Numbered from the stretch's first letter, positions 8,707 to 18,205 are shown. The stretch: DNA of 64,000 nt from Prolixibacteraceae bacterium (GCA_021740385.1 JAIOZY010000011.1:1-64000), one strand, 5' to 3'. The notes: a model not told the origin generated them from the letters alone. Translations and numbers: made by a program.

Positions 8707-9957
8707 TTATTGAGTTGTTACAGTTTTGGTCGATTCAACAGGGGCTACCCAGCAAAAACCCTGAACAAAATGGCTCTCGCCCAGTCCCACAATGTCGCGG
8801 GTATCGTTCGTCAGGTGTAAAATATCGTTCAGTTCCGATGAATTGAACAGGAAACCAATGGTTTCATCAAGGTCGATGGCCGTTTTCTTAAGCGGGGTAT
8901 AAGGGAAAACGGCCGAGTGGATATGCCCGAAAAAAGGTGTTCCGGGCTGGATGTTTTTCACAAACGCCGAATCTTCTTTTCCGGGTTCAGAGGTGAAGTA
9001 GCCAACCGACAATGTCAGCATACGGTTATGAGCCGGTTCGGTAGTAAAATTAACGGTGTTTTTCACTTCGGGGAAAGAAAATATTTTTTTACCGTCGACC
9101 GGTGAAGCGTTTAACGAAGTACCAATTAAACCACCGCTTTCGGCAAGCATTACCACGGCAAACTTTTTCAAACCCGTCAATTCGTTTATGGCCGATATTA
9201 ACTGGCTTAAACCGATGGTTGCCCCTGATTTTTGGGGGTCGAAACGAACGAGATGCGAAAAATTCCCTTCAAAGTGCACGCCGTATAGCTCAACAAGACT
9301 GGCAACCAATTTCCCGCTACTCACCATATAGTCGGGTTTTCCCGATCCGTCGGCGGGCAAATAGGCAATGTTTTTCCCAAACATGATGTATTCGCCAAAG
9401 CGGCTTTTACATTCATCGAAAGAATCGCCAATAGCCCCTAAACCGACAGCAAATTTATCCGCCCCCGAATCAAGTTTTCGGGCATCGGAATTTTTGTAGG
9501 CCGATTCTTTTATCAGCTTCGGATTGCCGTACAAATACAGATCCGTTTCCCCGGGTTTATCTACCGGAATCAAACTGAAATGGGTGTTACCAACGGTGAT
9601 GTGCTCAGGCTTCGCCGGAACCTCTTCCGAAGCATCTTTTTTCGCGGGGGGCTGAGCCAGCATGTCGAGCATACCAACCATTGAAAGAACCTGATTAACA
9701 TTCTCCGACATGGCAGCAATGTAAAAATACCCGTTAACGGTTTTCAGGTTTTTGTACTGGGTTACCAACGAACGGATGCCCGCCGAGCTGATGTATTCAA
9801 TACCCGACATGTCGAGCACGATATGGTAATGGCCTTCCCGCACCATCCGGTCGACATAATCGTTCAGGTGTACCGACTGGTTGGCATCGAGCCTGCCTTT
9901 GCAGGTAAAAATCAACTCGTTTCCATTCAGTTGATGTACAATTTCTAAATTGTTCAT
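8707..9957 (-). CDS. STAS-domain protein fused to an unrecognised ~300-residue domain
   Basis: 416 residues. Residues 1-~105 are a STAS (anti-sigma-factor-antagonist) domain with the conserved phospho-acceptor context YISSAGIRSLV, the serine that RsbW-type kinases phosphorylate. A proline/charged linker (~110-125) leads to a ~290-residue soluble domain (FAVGLGAIGDSF…, MLAESGGLIGTSLNASP, HIHSAVFPYTPLKK) that I do not recognise. No membrane segment or signal peptide is visible, so it is cytoplasmic. It lies in the ABC transporter operon between the tandem binding protein and the permease, which argues that transport or ligand status is linked to a partner-switching circuit. What the second domain does is open. 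Confidence 0.75.
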   Translation of the reverse strand: MNNLEIVHQLNGNELIFTCKGRLDANQSVHLNDYVDRMVREGHYHIVLDMSGIEYISSAGIRSLVTQYKNLKTVNGYFYIAAMSENVNQVLSMVGMLDMLAQPPAKKDASEEVPAKPEHITVGNTHFSLIPVDKPGETDLYLYGNPKLIKESAYKNSDARKLDSGADKFAVGLGAIGDSFDECKSRFGEYIMFGKNIAYLPADGSGKPDYMVSSGKLVASLVELYGVHFEGNFSHLVRFDPQKSGATIGLSQLISAINELTGLKKFAVVMLAESGGLIGTSLNASPVDGKKIFSFPEVKNTVNFTTEPAHNRMLTLSVGYFTSEPGKEDSAFVKNIQPGTPFFGHIHSAVFPYTPLKKTAIDLDETIGFLFNSSELNDILHLTNDTRDIVGLGESHFVQGFCWVAPVESTKTVTTQ

Positions 9958-9973
9958 TTCCTATATTGGTTTA

Positions 9974-11908
9974 TTAGTTAATAATTTTATCGGCACTTTT
10001 TAAAAGACCTTCCGGGGTTTCAAGCCCGTAAGCCCTTGCAGCGCCTGGGTTTATTACAGTTTTTATACTTTTGATGCGCGAGTAAGGAATATCGGCAGGC
10101 GATTTACCGTTAATCACTTCAAAAGCCATGTTGGCAATTTCAATGCCCTGCTGAAAATAATCGCCCGATATGGCAGCCACAGCGCCCATTTCAACCTGGC
10201 TTGTAATGAAGCAAAAGAGCGGGGTTTTATGCTTTCGTGAAATTTTCACCATGGACATAAACCCGGGTATGGTACAATTATCTGGCAACTGGCAAATGGC
10301 ATCGATGTTTTTAATACACAACAGTTCGGTGGCATCGGTTACTTCTATTGCCGTGTTTACGGGTATTGATTCCAGTTCTATGCCCAACTCGCGGCACGAC
10401 TTTTCAAGTTCTTTCAAACCGCTTACCGAGGCCATTTCGCCGGGACAAAACAAAACGCCCAGACGTTGGGCAGCAGGCAAGTATTTCTTTATTAACGCCA
10501 AACCTTTAACGGTATAGCTCATTCCATCTATTCCCGTAAGGTTTGGGATATGATCGGCATAAGATTTTCCCAAGCCGTTTCCAACCGGATCGGCCACCAC
10601 CGTGAACAGAATTGGTACATCTTTAATTTTTGCCGAAAGGGCCTGTGTAGAAGCCAAAACCGTCGAAAAAATAAGGTCGTAATCTTTATGTGCCACCAGT
10701 TTAACAATGTCGTTTAGTGTAGGGGCATCGGCGTTGGCATTGTATACATCAAACGTATAATCGTGGTTTTGAACATGCCCCATTTCCTCGAACCTGTGCA
10801 GTATTCCTGCCTGTACATCATCGCAATCGGGCGATGAAACATAATGCACCATGGCAATTTTTTGAAGCATACCAAAGGGTTCTTTTTCTCCAATAATAAC
10901 AGCAGCCTGCCTGCGTGTATCTTCGTTAAATTCAATGCCAAATTTCCGGGCTTTTACCGGGTTAAGTTCAACAACCGATGGAGTTGGCGGATCGAAGGGA
11001 ATATCGCCCGGGCTTTTCCCGTCAATCAGAATCTGTTCGGCCTGCAAGCCTGCATTGAAACCGTTTTGAAAATAGTCAATATCCATTTGCACCAGGCTTT
11101 CCATGGGCATTCCCGGTGGCCTGGCGTTAAACTCAAAATAGGGAAGGTCTGCGTTCACCACTCCTTTAATCAGTGTTGAAATCCCGGACGACATCAGGTT
11201 ATCACCAATTTGGCATACTGCATCAATTTTTGATGTAGTCATACTCAATACAGCATCGGGCAATTCCGACGAATTATTTGCCGGAAAAAATTTCACCTTT
11301 AAGCCATATCTTTCAGCCACTTCAAAAAAATCATCTTTGAATTTTACCGAAATTATTTCTCCGGGGCAATAAATTGTGCCCAGGGTTTTTATTCGCGGTG
11401 CATTTTCGGTTATGATGCGGCACATGGTTTCAAAATCGTTTGAAAGGCGGCCACCGGTAACGTTTTTAAGGTGGTTTTCAGAATCGGTGCCGGCACCAAC
11501 CAGGATGGGATCGGCCACAGCAGCATAAACAACCGGAATTTCCTCAATGTTGTTTATTGCTGCCTGAAGTGCCGGGGTACAGGTAACTAAAATCAAATCG
11601 GGTTTTTGGTTTTTTACCTGCTTGAAAATACTGTTCAGCATTGAAATATCACCACTGGCTTTTAACACCGAAACCGAAAGGTTTTTACCTTTTTCAAGCC
11701 CGTTTTCGTGTAAAGCGTTAAAGAAACCTTCCTCAACATTCTCAACAGCCGGAACATCAATCCAGTGAATAACCGTTAGCTCAAATTTTTCTTTGCTTGA
11801 CGGAGCAACCTTTCCCCTGTTCGAAATATCGGACAAAAGCAAAACGACTGCCAGTGCAACAAAAAAAAGTACCGGTTGTATTATTTTACCAATGCGCATT
11901 GCCTGCAT
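9974..11908 (-). CDS. Tandem-duplicated ABC substrate-binding protein (two ABC_sub_bind domains)
   Basis: A 644-residue protein with two consecutive copies of the domain found singly at 5933-6931. The N-terminal membrane anchor (PVLFFVALAVVLLLSD, then NR) is shared with its paralogues. Domain 1 spans ~40-335 (TVIHWIDVPAVENVEEGF, VTCTPALQAA, ELNPVKARKFGIEF) and domain 2 ~345-640 (AMVHYVSSPDCDDVQAG, STVLASTQALSA, INPGAARAYGLETP). The domain order repeats every motif, so this is a true internal duplication. It sits 2 bp after the other tandem gene. It might bind two ligands, or tether one ligand-loaded domain while the other docks on the permease. Confidence 0.85.
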   Translation of the reverse strand: MQAMRIGKIIQPVLFFVALAVVLLLSDISNRGKVAPSSKEKFELTVIHWIDVPAVENVEEGFFNALHENGLEKGKNLSVSVLKASGDISMLNSIFKQVKNQKPDLILVTCTPALQAAINNIEEIPVVYAAVADPILVGAGTDSENHLKNVTGGRLSNDFETMCRIITENAPRIKTLGTIYCPGEIISVKFKDDFFEVAERYGLKVKFFPANNSSELPDAVLSMTTSKIDAVCQIGDNLMSSGISTLIKGVVNADLPYFEFNARPPGMPMESLVQMDIDYFQNGFNAGLQAEQILIDGKSPGDIPFDPPTPSVVELNPVKARKFGIEFNEDTRRQAAVIIGEKEPFGMLQKIAMVHYVSSPDCDDVQAGILHRFEEMGHVQNHDYTFDVYNANADAPTLNDIVKLVAHKDYDLIFSTVLASTQALSAKIKDVPILFTVVADPVGNGLGKSYADHIPNLTGIDGMSYTVKGLALIKKYLPAAQRLGVLFCPGEMASVSGLKELEKSCRELGIELESIPVNTAIEVTDATELLCIKNIDAICQLPDNCTIPGFMSMVKISRKHKTPLFCFITSQVEMGAVAAISGDYFQQGIEIANMAFEVINGKSPADIPYSRIKSIKTVINPGAARAYGLETPEGLLKSADKIIN

Positions 11909-11910
11909 GT

Positions 11911-13842
11911 TTATTCATTATTCACGGCCTCGCTTATATATTTTTCAGGAACCTTGATGTTAAAATAATCCATGGCATCCCTGTTCACTGTCACAATTGA
12001 TTTTCCCACGTACCGGTAAGGTATACTACCGGGCGATTTTCCTTTCAAAACTTCAATTGCCATATCCACGGCATCGGCCCCCGCGTTGTAATAATCGCGC
12101 GAAATGGCGGCTACTGCGCCCTGTTCCACCTGTTTCTCGATAAAAGCAAAATAGGGAATGTGGTTATCGTAGGCCACTTTAATGATTGACGAACCACAAC
12201 TGGCCGTTAGGTTGTCGGATATTTGAGTAAACGCTTCAATGCCGCGGTTGGCAATTGACAAGGCGGCATCGGCAACCTCGGTGGCCGAATTGGCGGGTAC
12301 GGCAATAAGCCTCAACCCGGCATTTTTTGCTTCCTGTTGGAGCCGCTCTTTGTAGGCTACGGAATTGACCTCGCCCGGGGTATAAACAGTACCGATGGTT
12401 TTTATGCCCGGCATCGATTCTTTTACAAGCTCTATAAGGCTTTTGAAATCGCTCATGGTTGAAATTCCGGTAACGTGTGACAAATGATCGGTAAATGATA
12501 TTCCCAGCCCTGCTTTAACGGGATCGCCTACGTTGGCAAAAACGATGGGCATGTTTTTAATTTTATTGACCAGTGTTTGGGTTGTTGGTGTGGATGTCAC
12601 AAAAACGATGTCCCATTTTTCAGCAGAAACGGCATCGGCTATACTGTTCATGGTCGACACATCGCCCTGGGCATTAAACACTTTAAGCGTATAGTCTTTC
12701 CCTTCAACCAGTCCGTTCCGTTTTAATTCTTCGCGCAAGCCGTGCTCGGCATCTTCTGAGTTGGGGCTGTCGACATAATGGGTAAGGCTGAATTTATAGT
12801 TGTTGCCTTTTAACGGGTTGCTTTTTGCCAGGTATTTTTCGGGGAATTGAATGCCCCATTTTTCAGCTAATCCGGTATTAAGCACAATCAATTCATCTAC
12901 GTAATTTTCTATCGGAATATTTTTTGGGTTTTCGCCGTTTAGCACCCGTGCCACAAAAGGCGCTGTAAAGTGGCCTGTATTGTACCAGCTAATGCCTACC
13001 CCGGCCAGGGCGCCGTTATCGACAAACTCTACATCGTTAACCACGAGGGGCATTTTATTATCGTTGCACACTTTTACAATGGCGTGAAAAGCCTGTATGG
13101 CCGTGTTATCGCCCGATATCCATATTGCATCGATGTTTCGCATGCACAATGCCGAAGTGGCCTGGTAAACTTCAGAAGTGTTTATCACCGTGCTTTCAAC
13201 CAGCTCGATGCCCGTTTTTTCACAATACGCCTTTCCCACTTCGGCTACTTTGCGGGAATTGGCTTCGGATGAATTGTAAAGTGTCCCGATCCGTTTTGTA
13301 CCGGGTATTGTTTCCCTGATAAAATCGATTGTTTTTTCAACAGGTGGGAAAGAAGCCACGCCGGTTATATTTGGTCTATGCTTTGTAAAACTCTCGCCCA
13401 CCCCGGCTTCGAGCGGGGTATACGACATGGTAAAAACCATGGGGTGCTTTTTTACCGTTGCCACCGCAGCCGAAATCCCCGGTGTAGATGTTGGAACAAT
13501 AACATCGACATCCTGGTTGTCCATGTTCAGATGAATGGGTTGCAGGTTAGCCATTTCGCCGTTGGCATGCTGGGCAATAACAATCAGGTTGCTGTCTTTA
13601 ACAAAGCCCAGTTCTTCCATCCCTTTCCACAACCCGGTTACCATCATTTCGAAAGCCTCTTCGGGTGCGAAATAGGTTAGTCCCAATTTATAGGTTATCC
13701 CTTCAACTGCTTTTGTGCCGGCTTTTCGGGTCTTTGTGCCCCTTTTTTCAGGGCCAATCCTGTTCCCCAGGTCCGAAAGCAATAATATTCCGGCTATGGC
13801 CAGCAGGGCAAGCAACGCATTCAGTACTTTTTTAATCTTCAT
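11911..13842 (-). CDS. Tandem-duplicated ABC substrate-binding protein, first gene of the operon
   Basis: 643 residues with the same two-domain plan as its downstream neighbour: N-terminal anchor (LLALLAIAGILLLSD, GNR), domain 1 (~45-340; GLTYFAPEEAFEMM, VPTSTPGISAAVA, VLNTGLAEKWGIQFP) and domain 2 (~350-640; SLTHYVDSPNSEDAEHG, VTSTPTTQTLV, VNRDAMDYFNIKVP). The two tandem genes and the single gene give five binding domains for one permease/ATPase pair. It is the first gene in the leftward transport operon; a candidate promoter lies at ~13876. Confidence 0.85.
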   Translation of the reverse strand: MKIKKVLNALLALLAIAGILLLSDLGNRIGPEKRGTKTRKAGTKAVEGITYKLGLTYFAPEEAFEMMVTGLWKGMEELGFVKDSNLIVIAQHANGEMANLQPIHLNMDNQDVDVIVPTSTPGISAAVATVKKHPMVFTMSYTPLEAGVGESFTKHRPNITGVASFPPVEKTIDFIRETIPGTKRIGTLYNSSEANSRKVAEVGKAYCEKTGIELVESTVINTSEVYQATSALCMRNIDAIWISGDNTAIQAFHAIVKVCNDNKMPLVVNDVEFVDNGALAGVGISWYNTGHFTAPFVARVLNGENPKNIPIENYVDELIVLNTGLAEKWGIQFPEKYLAKSNPLKGNNYKFSLTHYVDSPNSEDAEHGLREELKRNGLVEGKDYTLKVFNAQGDVSTMNSIADAVSAEKWDIVFVTSTPTTQTLVNKIKNMPIVFANVGDPVKAGLGISFTDHLSHVTGISTMSDFKSLIELVKESMPGIKTIGTVYTPGEVNSVAYKERLQQEAKNAGLRLIAVPANSATEVADAALSIANRGIEAFTQISDNLTASCGSSIIKVAYDNHIPYFAFIEKQVEQGAVAAISRDYYNAGADAVDMAIEVLKGKSPGSIPYRYVGKSIVTVNRDAMDYFNIKVPEKYISEAVNNE

Positions 13843-13875
13843 ATTTATTTAAATTCTCCATTCCCGGTAAAAACC

Positions 13876-13883
13876 GAAATATA
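13876..13883 (-). promoter_or_regulatory. Candidate -7 element of the tandem-SBP/ABC operon
   Basis: On the minus strand the box reads TATATTTC, one base off the Bacteroidota TAnnTTTG consensus, 33 bp before the start codon. A TTGA-like upstream box is within the usual distance. A matching TATATTTCGG sequence precedes the GH127 gene. Confidence 0.3.
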
Positions 13884-13943
13884 AGTATTAATCGGTTCAA
13901 TCTTTCATTTAAAACTTCTGAAAACCCAAAGAATCGTCATTCC

Positions 13944-15659
13944 CTAATTTTTTCTTTTCGTAAAAAAATGGTTTAACGAAACCAGTAAAACACCAACAGC
14001 CAAAATAACAACCACCGCGTTTATTACAATGAGCAGTATGTTATTTTTTTCAAAAAAATCGATCTGGTTATGAACCGCGGCCCAAATGGTAACAACACTC
14101 ATAAATAAAGCGGGCAAAGCAGTAAGCAACCAATAACGGTTGTTTTTCTGCCTTAAATACAGGGTCAACAATACTAAAGCCAGTGCTGCCAGCAACTGGT
14201 TTATTGCCCCAAAAAGCGGCCAAAGTGTTAACGCCCCTTTGCCATCGCTGCCTGTTGAATATGCCAGCAATGCAGCAGTAATTACCACCAGAGCCGAAAG
14301 GATATAACGGTTTTTAAATTTTACAGGTACTTTTTCGGGGATTATTTCGCTTATAAAATAACGCTCGAGCCGGGTAGCCGTGTCGAGGCTTGTACCCGCA
14401 AACGAAGCAACAAATACCCCCATTATTACCACAGCAATATTCCGGGGGATACCAATGGCCGTGATCATGTTTGATGAACCGATAACAAATGCCTGCACCT
14501 TAGATGCCAGACCCTGTGCGGCATGCCAGCTTGAATAATGTTCCTGCCAGGCAGGCAGCCCCGACAGCAGTTCGCCGTTTTTCGAGGTATAAGCCAAACC
14601 TATTCCGGAAACGGTTGCCAGTATTACAAATACCGATAAAGCACTCTCGGTTAACATTCCCCCGTAACCGATCATCAACGAATCTTTTTCGTTCGATATT
14701 TGTTTTGACGATGTACCCGATGATACCAGGGCGTGAAACCCCGAAACGGCCCCACAGGCGACAACAATAAAAAGGAATGGAAAAAAGTCGGGGGCTCCCG
14801 GTGGGTTTGCCACATAAGCCGGTGCAACAATATCAAATTCAGGAAAACGTATAGCCGAAAAAACAACACCCAGAAACATCAGCGCCATCATTATAAAAAG
14901 CTGATGGGAATTGATAAAATCACGCGGCTGTAACAAGGTTTTAACCGGCAGCACCGATGCAATGAACGCATAAACCAACAAAATGAGGGTCCAACTACCA
15001 GTAGGCTGAATACCTGCAATAACCGGCATTTCAATTGGCAGGTAAGTGCCTAACACTACGGTAACATACATCAGCACAACGCCAATAACACTCCATTTTA
15101 ACAAACTTTTTCCCTGCTGGCTAACCATATAGCCCACCCAAATGGCAATGGGTATTTCAGCCCATATTGGAACAACCGATCCCGGGAACATATCGAAAAT
15201 TACAGCAATGATCATCCCCAGTATCGAAATAAAAATCCACATTAACAGGAACGCAATGATAAAAATGGCGTATTTGGTTTGCTTGTTGATGTATTTCCCC
15301 GAAAAATCGGCAATGGTTTTTCCCTGGTTCCGTAAAGAAACAACAAGCACCCCCAAATCGTGAACACCCCCCATAATTACGCTGCCCACAAACACCCAGA
15401 TAAGGGCAGGCAACCACCCCCATATTACGGCAATGGCAGGCCCTACAATGGGTCCCGTACCGGCAATGGATGCAAAATGATGCCCAAACAGCACCTCCTT
15501 ACGGGTCGGGTAATAATCAACCCCATCGTTCAACTCAACCGAAGGAACTTTATTTCCGGGTTTTAACTGAAATATTTTTTTAGAAATAAAACGGCCATAA
15601 AAGCGATACATCAAAATGTACCCGATAAAAGTGGCCATCATTAAAATTATTGGTTTCAT
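13944..15659 (-). CDS. cstA: Carbon starvation protein CstA family transporter
   Basis: A 571-residue inner-membrane carrier with about 16 hydrophobic segments. The CstA N-terminal block is clear: TRKEVLFGHHFASIAGTGPI followed by GPAIAVIWGWLPALIWVFVG and GGVHDLG. Family members import peptides or pyruvate during nutrient limitation. The length fits the shorter CstA subgroup (E. coli CstA is ~700). It is oriented like the ABC operon and separated from it by ~100 bp, and it is divergent from the RsbW-GNAT gene. Given the signalling genes around it, uptake may be controlled by the local partner-switching proteins, but this is inference. Confidence 0.9.
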   Translation of the reverse strand: MKPIILMMATFIGYILMYRFYGRFISKKIFQLKPGNKVPSVELNDGVDYYPTRKEVLFGHHFASIAGTGPIVGPAIAVIWGWLPALIWVFVGSVIMGGVHDLGVLVVSLRNQGKTIADFSGKYINKQTKYAIFIIAFLLMWIFISILGMIIAVIFDMFPGSVVPIWAEIPIAIWVGYMVSQQGKSLLKWSVIGVVLMYVTVVLGTYLPIEMPVIAGIQPTGSWTLILLVYAFIASVLPVKTLLQPRDFINSHQLFIMMALMFLGVVFSAIRFPEFDIVAPAYVANPPGAPDFFPFLFIVVACGAVSGFHALVSSGTSSKQISNEKDSLMIGYGGMLTESALSVFVILATVSGIGLAYTSKNGELLSGLPAWQEHYSSWHAAQGLASKVQAFVIGSSNMITAIGIPRNIAVVIMGVFVASFAGTSLDTATRLERYFISEIIPEKVPVKFKNRYILSALVVITAALLAYSTGSDGKGALTLWPLFGAINQLLAALALVLLTLYLRQKNNRYWLLTALPALFMSVVTIWAAVHNQIDFFEKNNILLIVINAVVVILAVGVLLVSLNHFFTKRKN

Positions 15660-15849
15660 TTAGCCTGATTAGGTGAGAATTTTGTAATGAAGCATAAAAT
15701 TAAAATTTCATCGACATGAATTCAAAAAAACCTCGAATAATTCATTATTTTTTTAAAACCAACTAAAAATATATATTTTAATATGCCGGAATAGTTTTAA
15801 CTTTAGAAACTCTCGTATAACTTGAACAAAAATTTAAAATAAGGTAATC
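15660..15849. other. Divergent intergenic region between cstA and the RsbW-GNAT gene
   Basis: 190 bp, strongly AT-rich. It must hold the promoters of both genes. A TATAACTTG sequence ~30 bp before the rightward start is the best rightward -7 candidate. No operator symmetry stands out. Confidence 0.4.
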
Positions 15850-17355
15850 ATGAAATTCAGTTATCCAATTAAGCTAACGGTTCCCAACAAAGTAGAATAC
15901 CTGCCGATTATAGAGAAAGCCGTATCGGCAATGGCGCATTCAATTGGCTTTGGCAAGATGGACATTGCCAAAATTGAACTGGGGCTTGAAGAAGCCATCG
16001 TCAACATACTTAACACGGCCTTTTTGCCCGGTGAAGAAACCACTTACGAAATCATACTTCAACCCCAAACAACCGGGCTAAAAATCGTTTTAAAAGAAAA
16101 AGGGATCCCATTCGACCCCGAACAGGTTGATGAATACAAACCCGAAGATATTAAAGAAACCTTATCGGAAAAGGGATTGGGGATATTTTTAATGCAACAG
16201 TTTGTTGATGAAGTATCGTTTGTTAACCTGGGCAAAGAGGGAAAAGAAACCCATTTGTTCAAGCACTTCAACAACCGCTCGGTTGAAAAACTAATGAGCG
16301 CAGAAGAAATTGACAAAGCCCGCGATGCCAAAAAAGAAGAGCCGCTTCCGCGTAATTCAATTGATTTTAAAGTGCGCGAGATATTGGAAAAAGAAGCCAT
16401 CGAAATAGCAAAATGTGCATACAGCTCATACGGGTATACTTACATAAACGAAGACATTTATTTCCCCGACCGCATTTGGAAACAAAACCAAACGGGCGAG
16501 CTAATTTCGGTAATTAGCGTTACCAACGATGGCCAAATCATGGGGCATAATGCACTCGAAATTGAAGAACGCGATCCTTTGTTTCCCCAGCTGGGAATGG
16601 CCTTTGTTATGCCCCGATATCAAGGGCAGGGCTGCATGAAAAAAATGATTGAAAAATTAATTGAAAAAGGTAAAGAAGAAGGTTTTGCCGGAATTTATGC
16701 AAGGGGTATTACAGCGCATCCCTATTCCCAAAAGGGATTGTTAAAATACGGCATGAAAGAAACCGCACTGTTACTATCGAGTGGCCCGGGACGCGAATAC
16801 AAAGGCATTGTTGAAGGAAAGACCCAACGCGAAAGTGTTGTGTTGCTTTCACTTTTCCTGAAAGGCATTAAACACCCCACGCTTTACATTCCGCCACAAC
16901 ACAAGGCCATTATTGAAAAAATATACAACAACCTTGAGCAAAAGGTAAACCTGAAAGATGCTCCCGCGAAAAAAACACGGGCAAAGCAATTGTCGGTTTG
17001 TACCGTAACAACCGAACCCGTAAACCAGGTTGCCCATATTGTTGTGAAGGAATTTGGCAGTAATTTCAGAAAAGAGCTGGAACACACGCTCCGTTCGTTA
17101 TGTATTGACCGGTTTGAAACCATTTACCTTCACCTGAAAATGGACGACCCTCTTTTACTGCGGTATTTCAAACACATCGAAAAAATGATGTTTTTCTTTG
17201 CAGGCATCATGCCCGCATCTGCCGGAAAAGATGAGCTGATTATGCAATACCTCAACAACTATAAGGTTAATTATGAAAAAATCACAACTGCATCTGAAAT
17301 GGCTCACGAATTGAAGGATTACATCAGGCAACAAGATCCTAACCAAAAGGTATAA
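15850..17355 (+). CDS. RsbW-like ATPase domain fused to GNAT acetyltransferase and an unassigned C-terminal domain
   Basis: 501 residues. Residues ~1-140 resemble the HATPase_c_2 anti-sigma kinase fold: N-box GLEEAIVNILNTAF, G1-like KEKGIPFDP, G2-like EKGLGIFLMQQF. In the usual G1 box the first acidic residue is Asp; here it is Glu, so ATP binding or kinase activity may be altered. Residues ~175-325 are GNAT-like (GHNALEIEERDPLFPQLGMAFV, then MPRYQGQGCMKKMIEKLIEK, where RYQGQGCMKKM is the acetyl-CoA-binding loop). Residues ~330-500 form a third, unrecognised domain. The protein faces a convergent operon carrying STAS, kinase and phosphatase genes, so it probably joins that circuit. Acetylation of a partner protein is a guess. 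Confidence 0.75.
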   Translation: MKFSYPIKLTVPNKVEYLPIIEKAVSAMAHSIGFGKMDIAKIELGLEEAIVNILNTAFLPGEETTYEIILQPQTTGLKIVLKEKGIPFDPEQVDEYKPEDIKETLSEKGLGIFLMQQFVDEVSFVNLGKEGKETHLFKHFNNRSVEKLMSAEEIDKARDAKKEEPLPRNSIDFKVREILEKEAIEIAKCAYSSYGYTYINEDIYFPDRIWKQNQTGELISVISVTNDGQIMGHNALEIEERDPLFPQLGMAFVMPRYQGQGCMKKMIEKLIEKGKEEGFAGIYARGITAHPYSQKGLLKYGMKETALLLSSGPGREYKGIVEGKTQRESVVLLSLFLKGIKHPTLYIPPQHKAIIEKIYNNLEQKVNLKDAPAKKTRAKQLSVCTVTTEPVNQVAHIVVKEFGSNFRKELEHTLRSLCIDRFETIYLHLKMDDPLLLRYFKHIEKMMFFFAGIMPASAGKDELIMQYLNNYKVNYEKITTASEMAHELKDYIRQQDPNQKV

Positions 17356-17374
17356 ACACACAACAGCCATTTAC

Positions 17375-17392
17375 CCCCAATAATATTAGGGG
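17375..17392. terminator. Hairpin between convergent genes
   Basis: CCCCAATAATATTAGGGG is an inverted repeat between the convergent genes ending at 17355 and 17437. There is no run of T, so its role as a bidirectional terminator is only plausible. Confidence 0.3.
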
Positions 17393-17436
17393 CAAATTGA
17401 ATGTAGTTTACCTTTGGGAAAATTGATATTGCACTT

Positions 17437-17763
17437 TTATGCCAATGCTTCTTCTTCGGTTTCAAATATTTTAAAAATAGTTGAGAAGCCCGAAATATCG
17501 AAAATTTCTTTAATGGTGGGTTGCATTTCGCATAAATGAAGTTTACCATTTAGTGCCATTAATTTCTTCTGGGCAATTAGAAAAACCCTTAAGCCCGAAC
17601 TGCTGATATAATTCAACCCCTTGCAATTCAATACAATGTTTTTTTCTCCTGTGCCAATAATTCCTACAACCTCATTTTCAAATTCATTAAAATTGGTTGT
17701 ATCTATCCTTCCTTCGATGTTAAGGATGCAAAAACCATTCGAGTTCTTTTTTGTCAGGTTCAT
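17437..17763 (-). CDS. STAS-domain anti-sigma factor antagonist
   Basis: A 108-residue single STAS domain (SpoIIAA/RsbV-like). The conserved NCKGLNYISSSGLRVFL segment holds the serine expected to be phosphorylated by the adjacent RsbW-like kinase and dephosphorylated by the SpoIIE-type phosphatase. It is the last gene of the four-gene leftward operon 21188-17437, and the spacing to the kinase is 4 bp. It would act in the cytoplasm as the switchable partner. Confidence 0.9.
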   Translation of the reverse strand: MNLTKKNSNGFCILNIEGRIDTTNFNEFENEVVGIIGTGEKNIVLNCKGLNYISSSGLRVFLIAQKKLMALNGKLHLCEMQPTIKEIFDISGFSTIFKIFETEEEALA

Positions 17764-17767
17764 AACG

Positions 17768-18178
17768 TTATATTTTTTTCTTTAATATTAAAATGTTTTT
17801 ATCATTATCCCTTTTGTAATTTACACTATCCATTATTTTGGTAATCAGGAATATTCCCAATCCGCCAATGGGTCTTTGGTCAGCAGGCAAATCAATATCG
17901 GGTTTTTCTTTTGCAGTCGGGTCAAAAGGTATCCCGTTATCCTTTATTACAATTTCAATTTCTCCTTTTTCATAGTTAATATCAATATTAACAGTTTGTT
18001 GTTCGGCCTTGTCGGGGAAGGCATAAAACACAATGTTCGAAATGGCCTCCTCGAGTACAAGGTTCAGGTTCATGGTGAGCGGCATGGGTAAATCCCATTT
18101 TTCGCCCAGGGCTTCAATTTTTCCTGCTAAAACAGGAAGTTCATCAATCGAACTCTTAATGCTAATTTCTTCTTTCAT
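17768..18178 (-). CDS. RsbW/SpoIIAB-like serine kinase (anti-sigma factor type)
   Basis: About 136 residues from the ATG at 18178. A longer frame to 18262 runs through a palindromic repeat and is rejected. HATPase motifs are intact: N-box LEEAISNIVFYAF, G1 KDNGIPFDP, G2 GGLGIFLITKIMD. Compared with the fusion protein at 15850 it keeps the adenine-binding Asp. It lies between the STAS antagonist and the SpoIIE phosphatase, so the three form a complete partner-switching module. No sigma factor gene is adjacent, so the final output (sigma factor, transporter or enzyme) is not visible. Confidence 0.88.
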   Translation of the reverse strand: MKEEISIKSSIDELPVLAGKIEALGEKWDLPMPLTMNLNLVLEEAISNIVFYAFPDKAEQQTVNIDINYEKGEIEIVIKDNGIPFDPTAKEKPDIDLPADQRPIGGLGIFLITKIMDSVNYKRDNDKNILILKKKI

Positions 18179-18205
18179 ACTATTAAAATTGTCTGTTTTC
18201 AAAGG

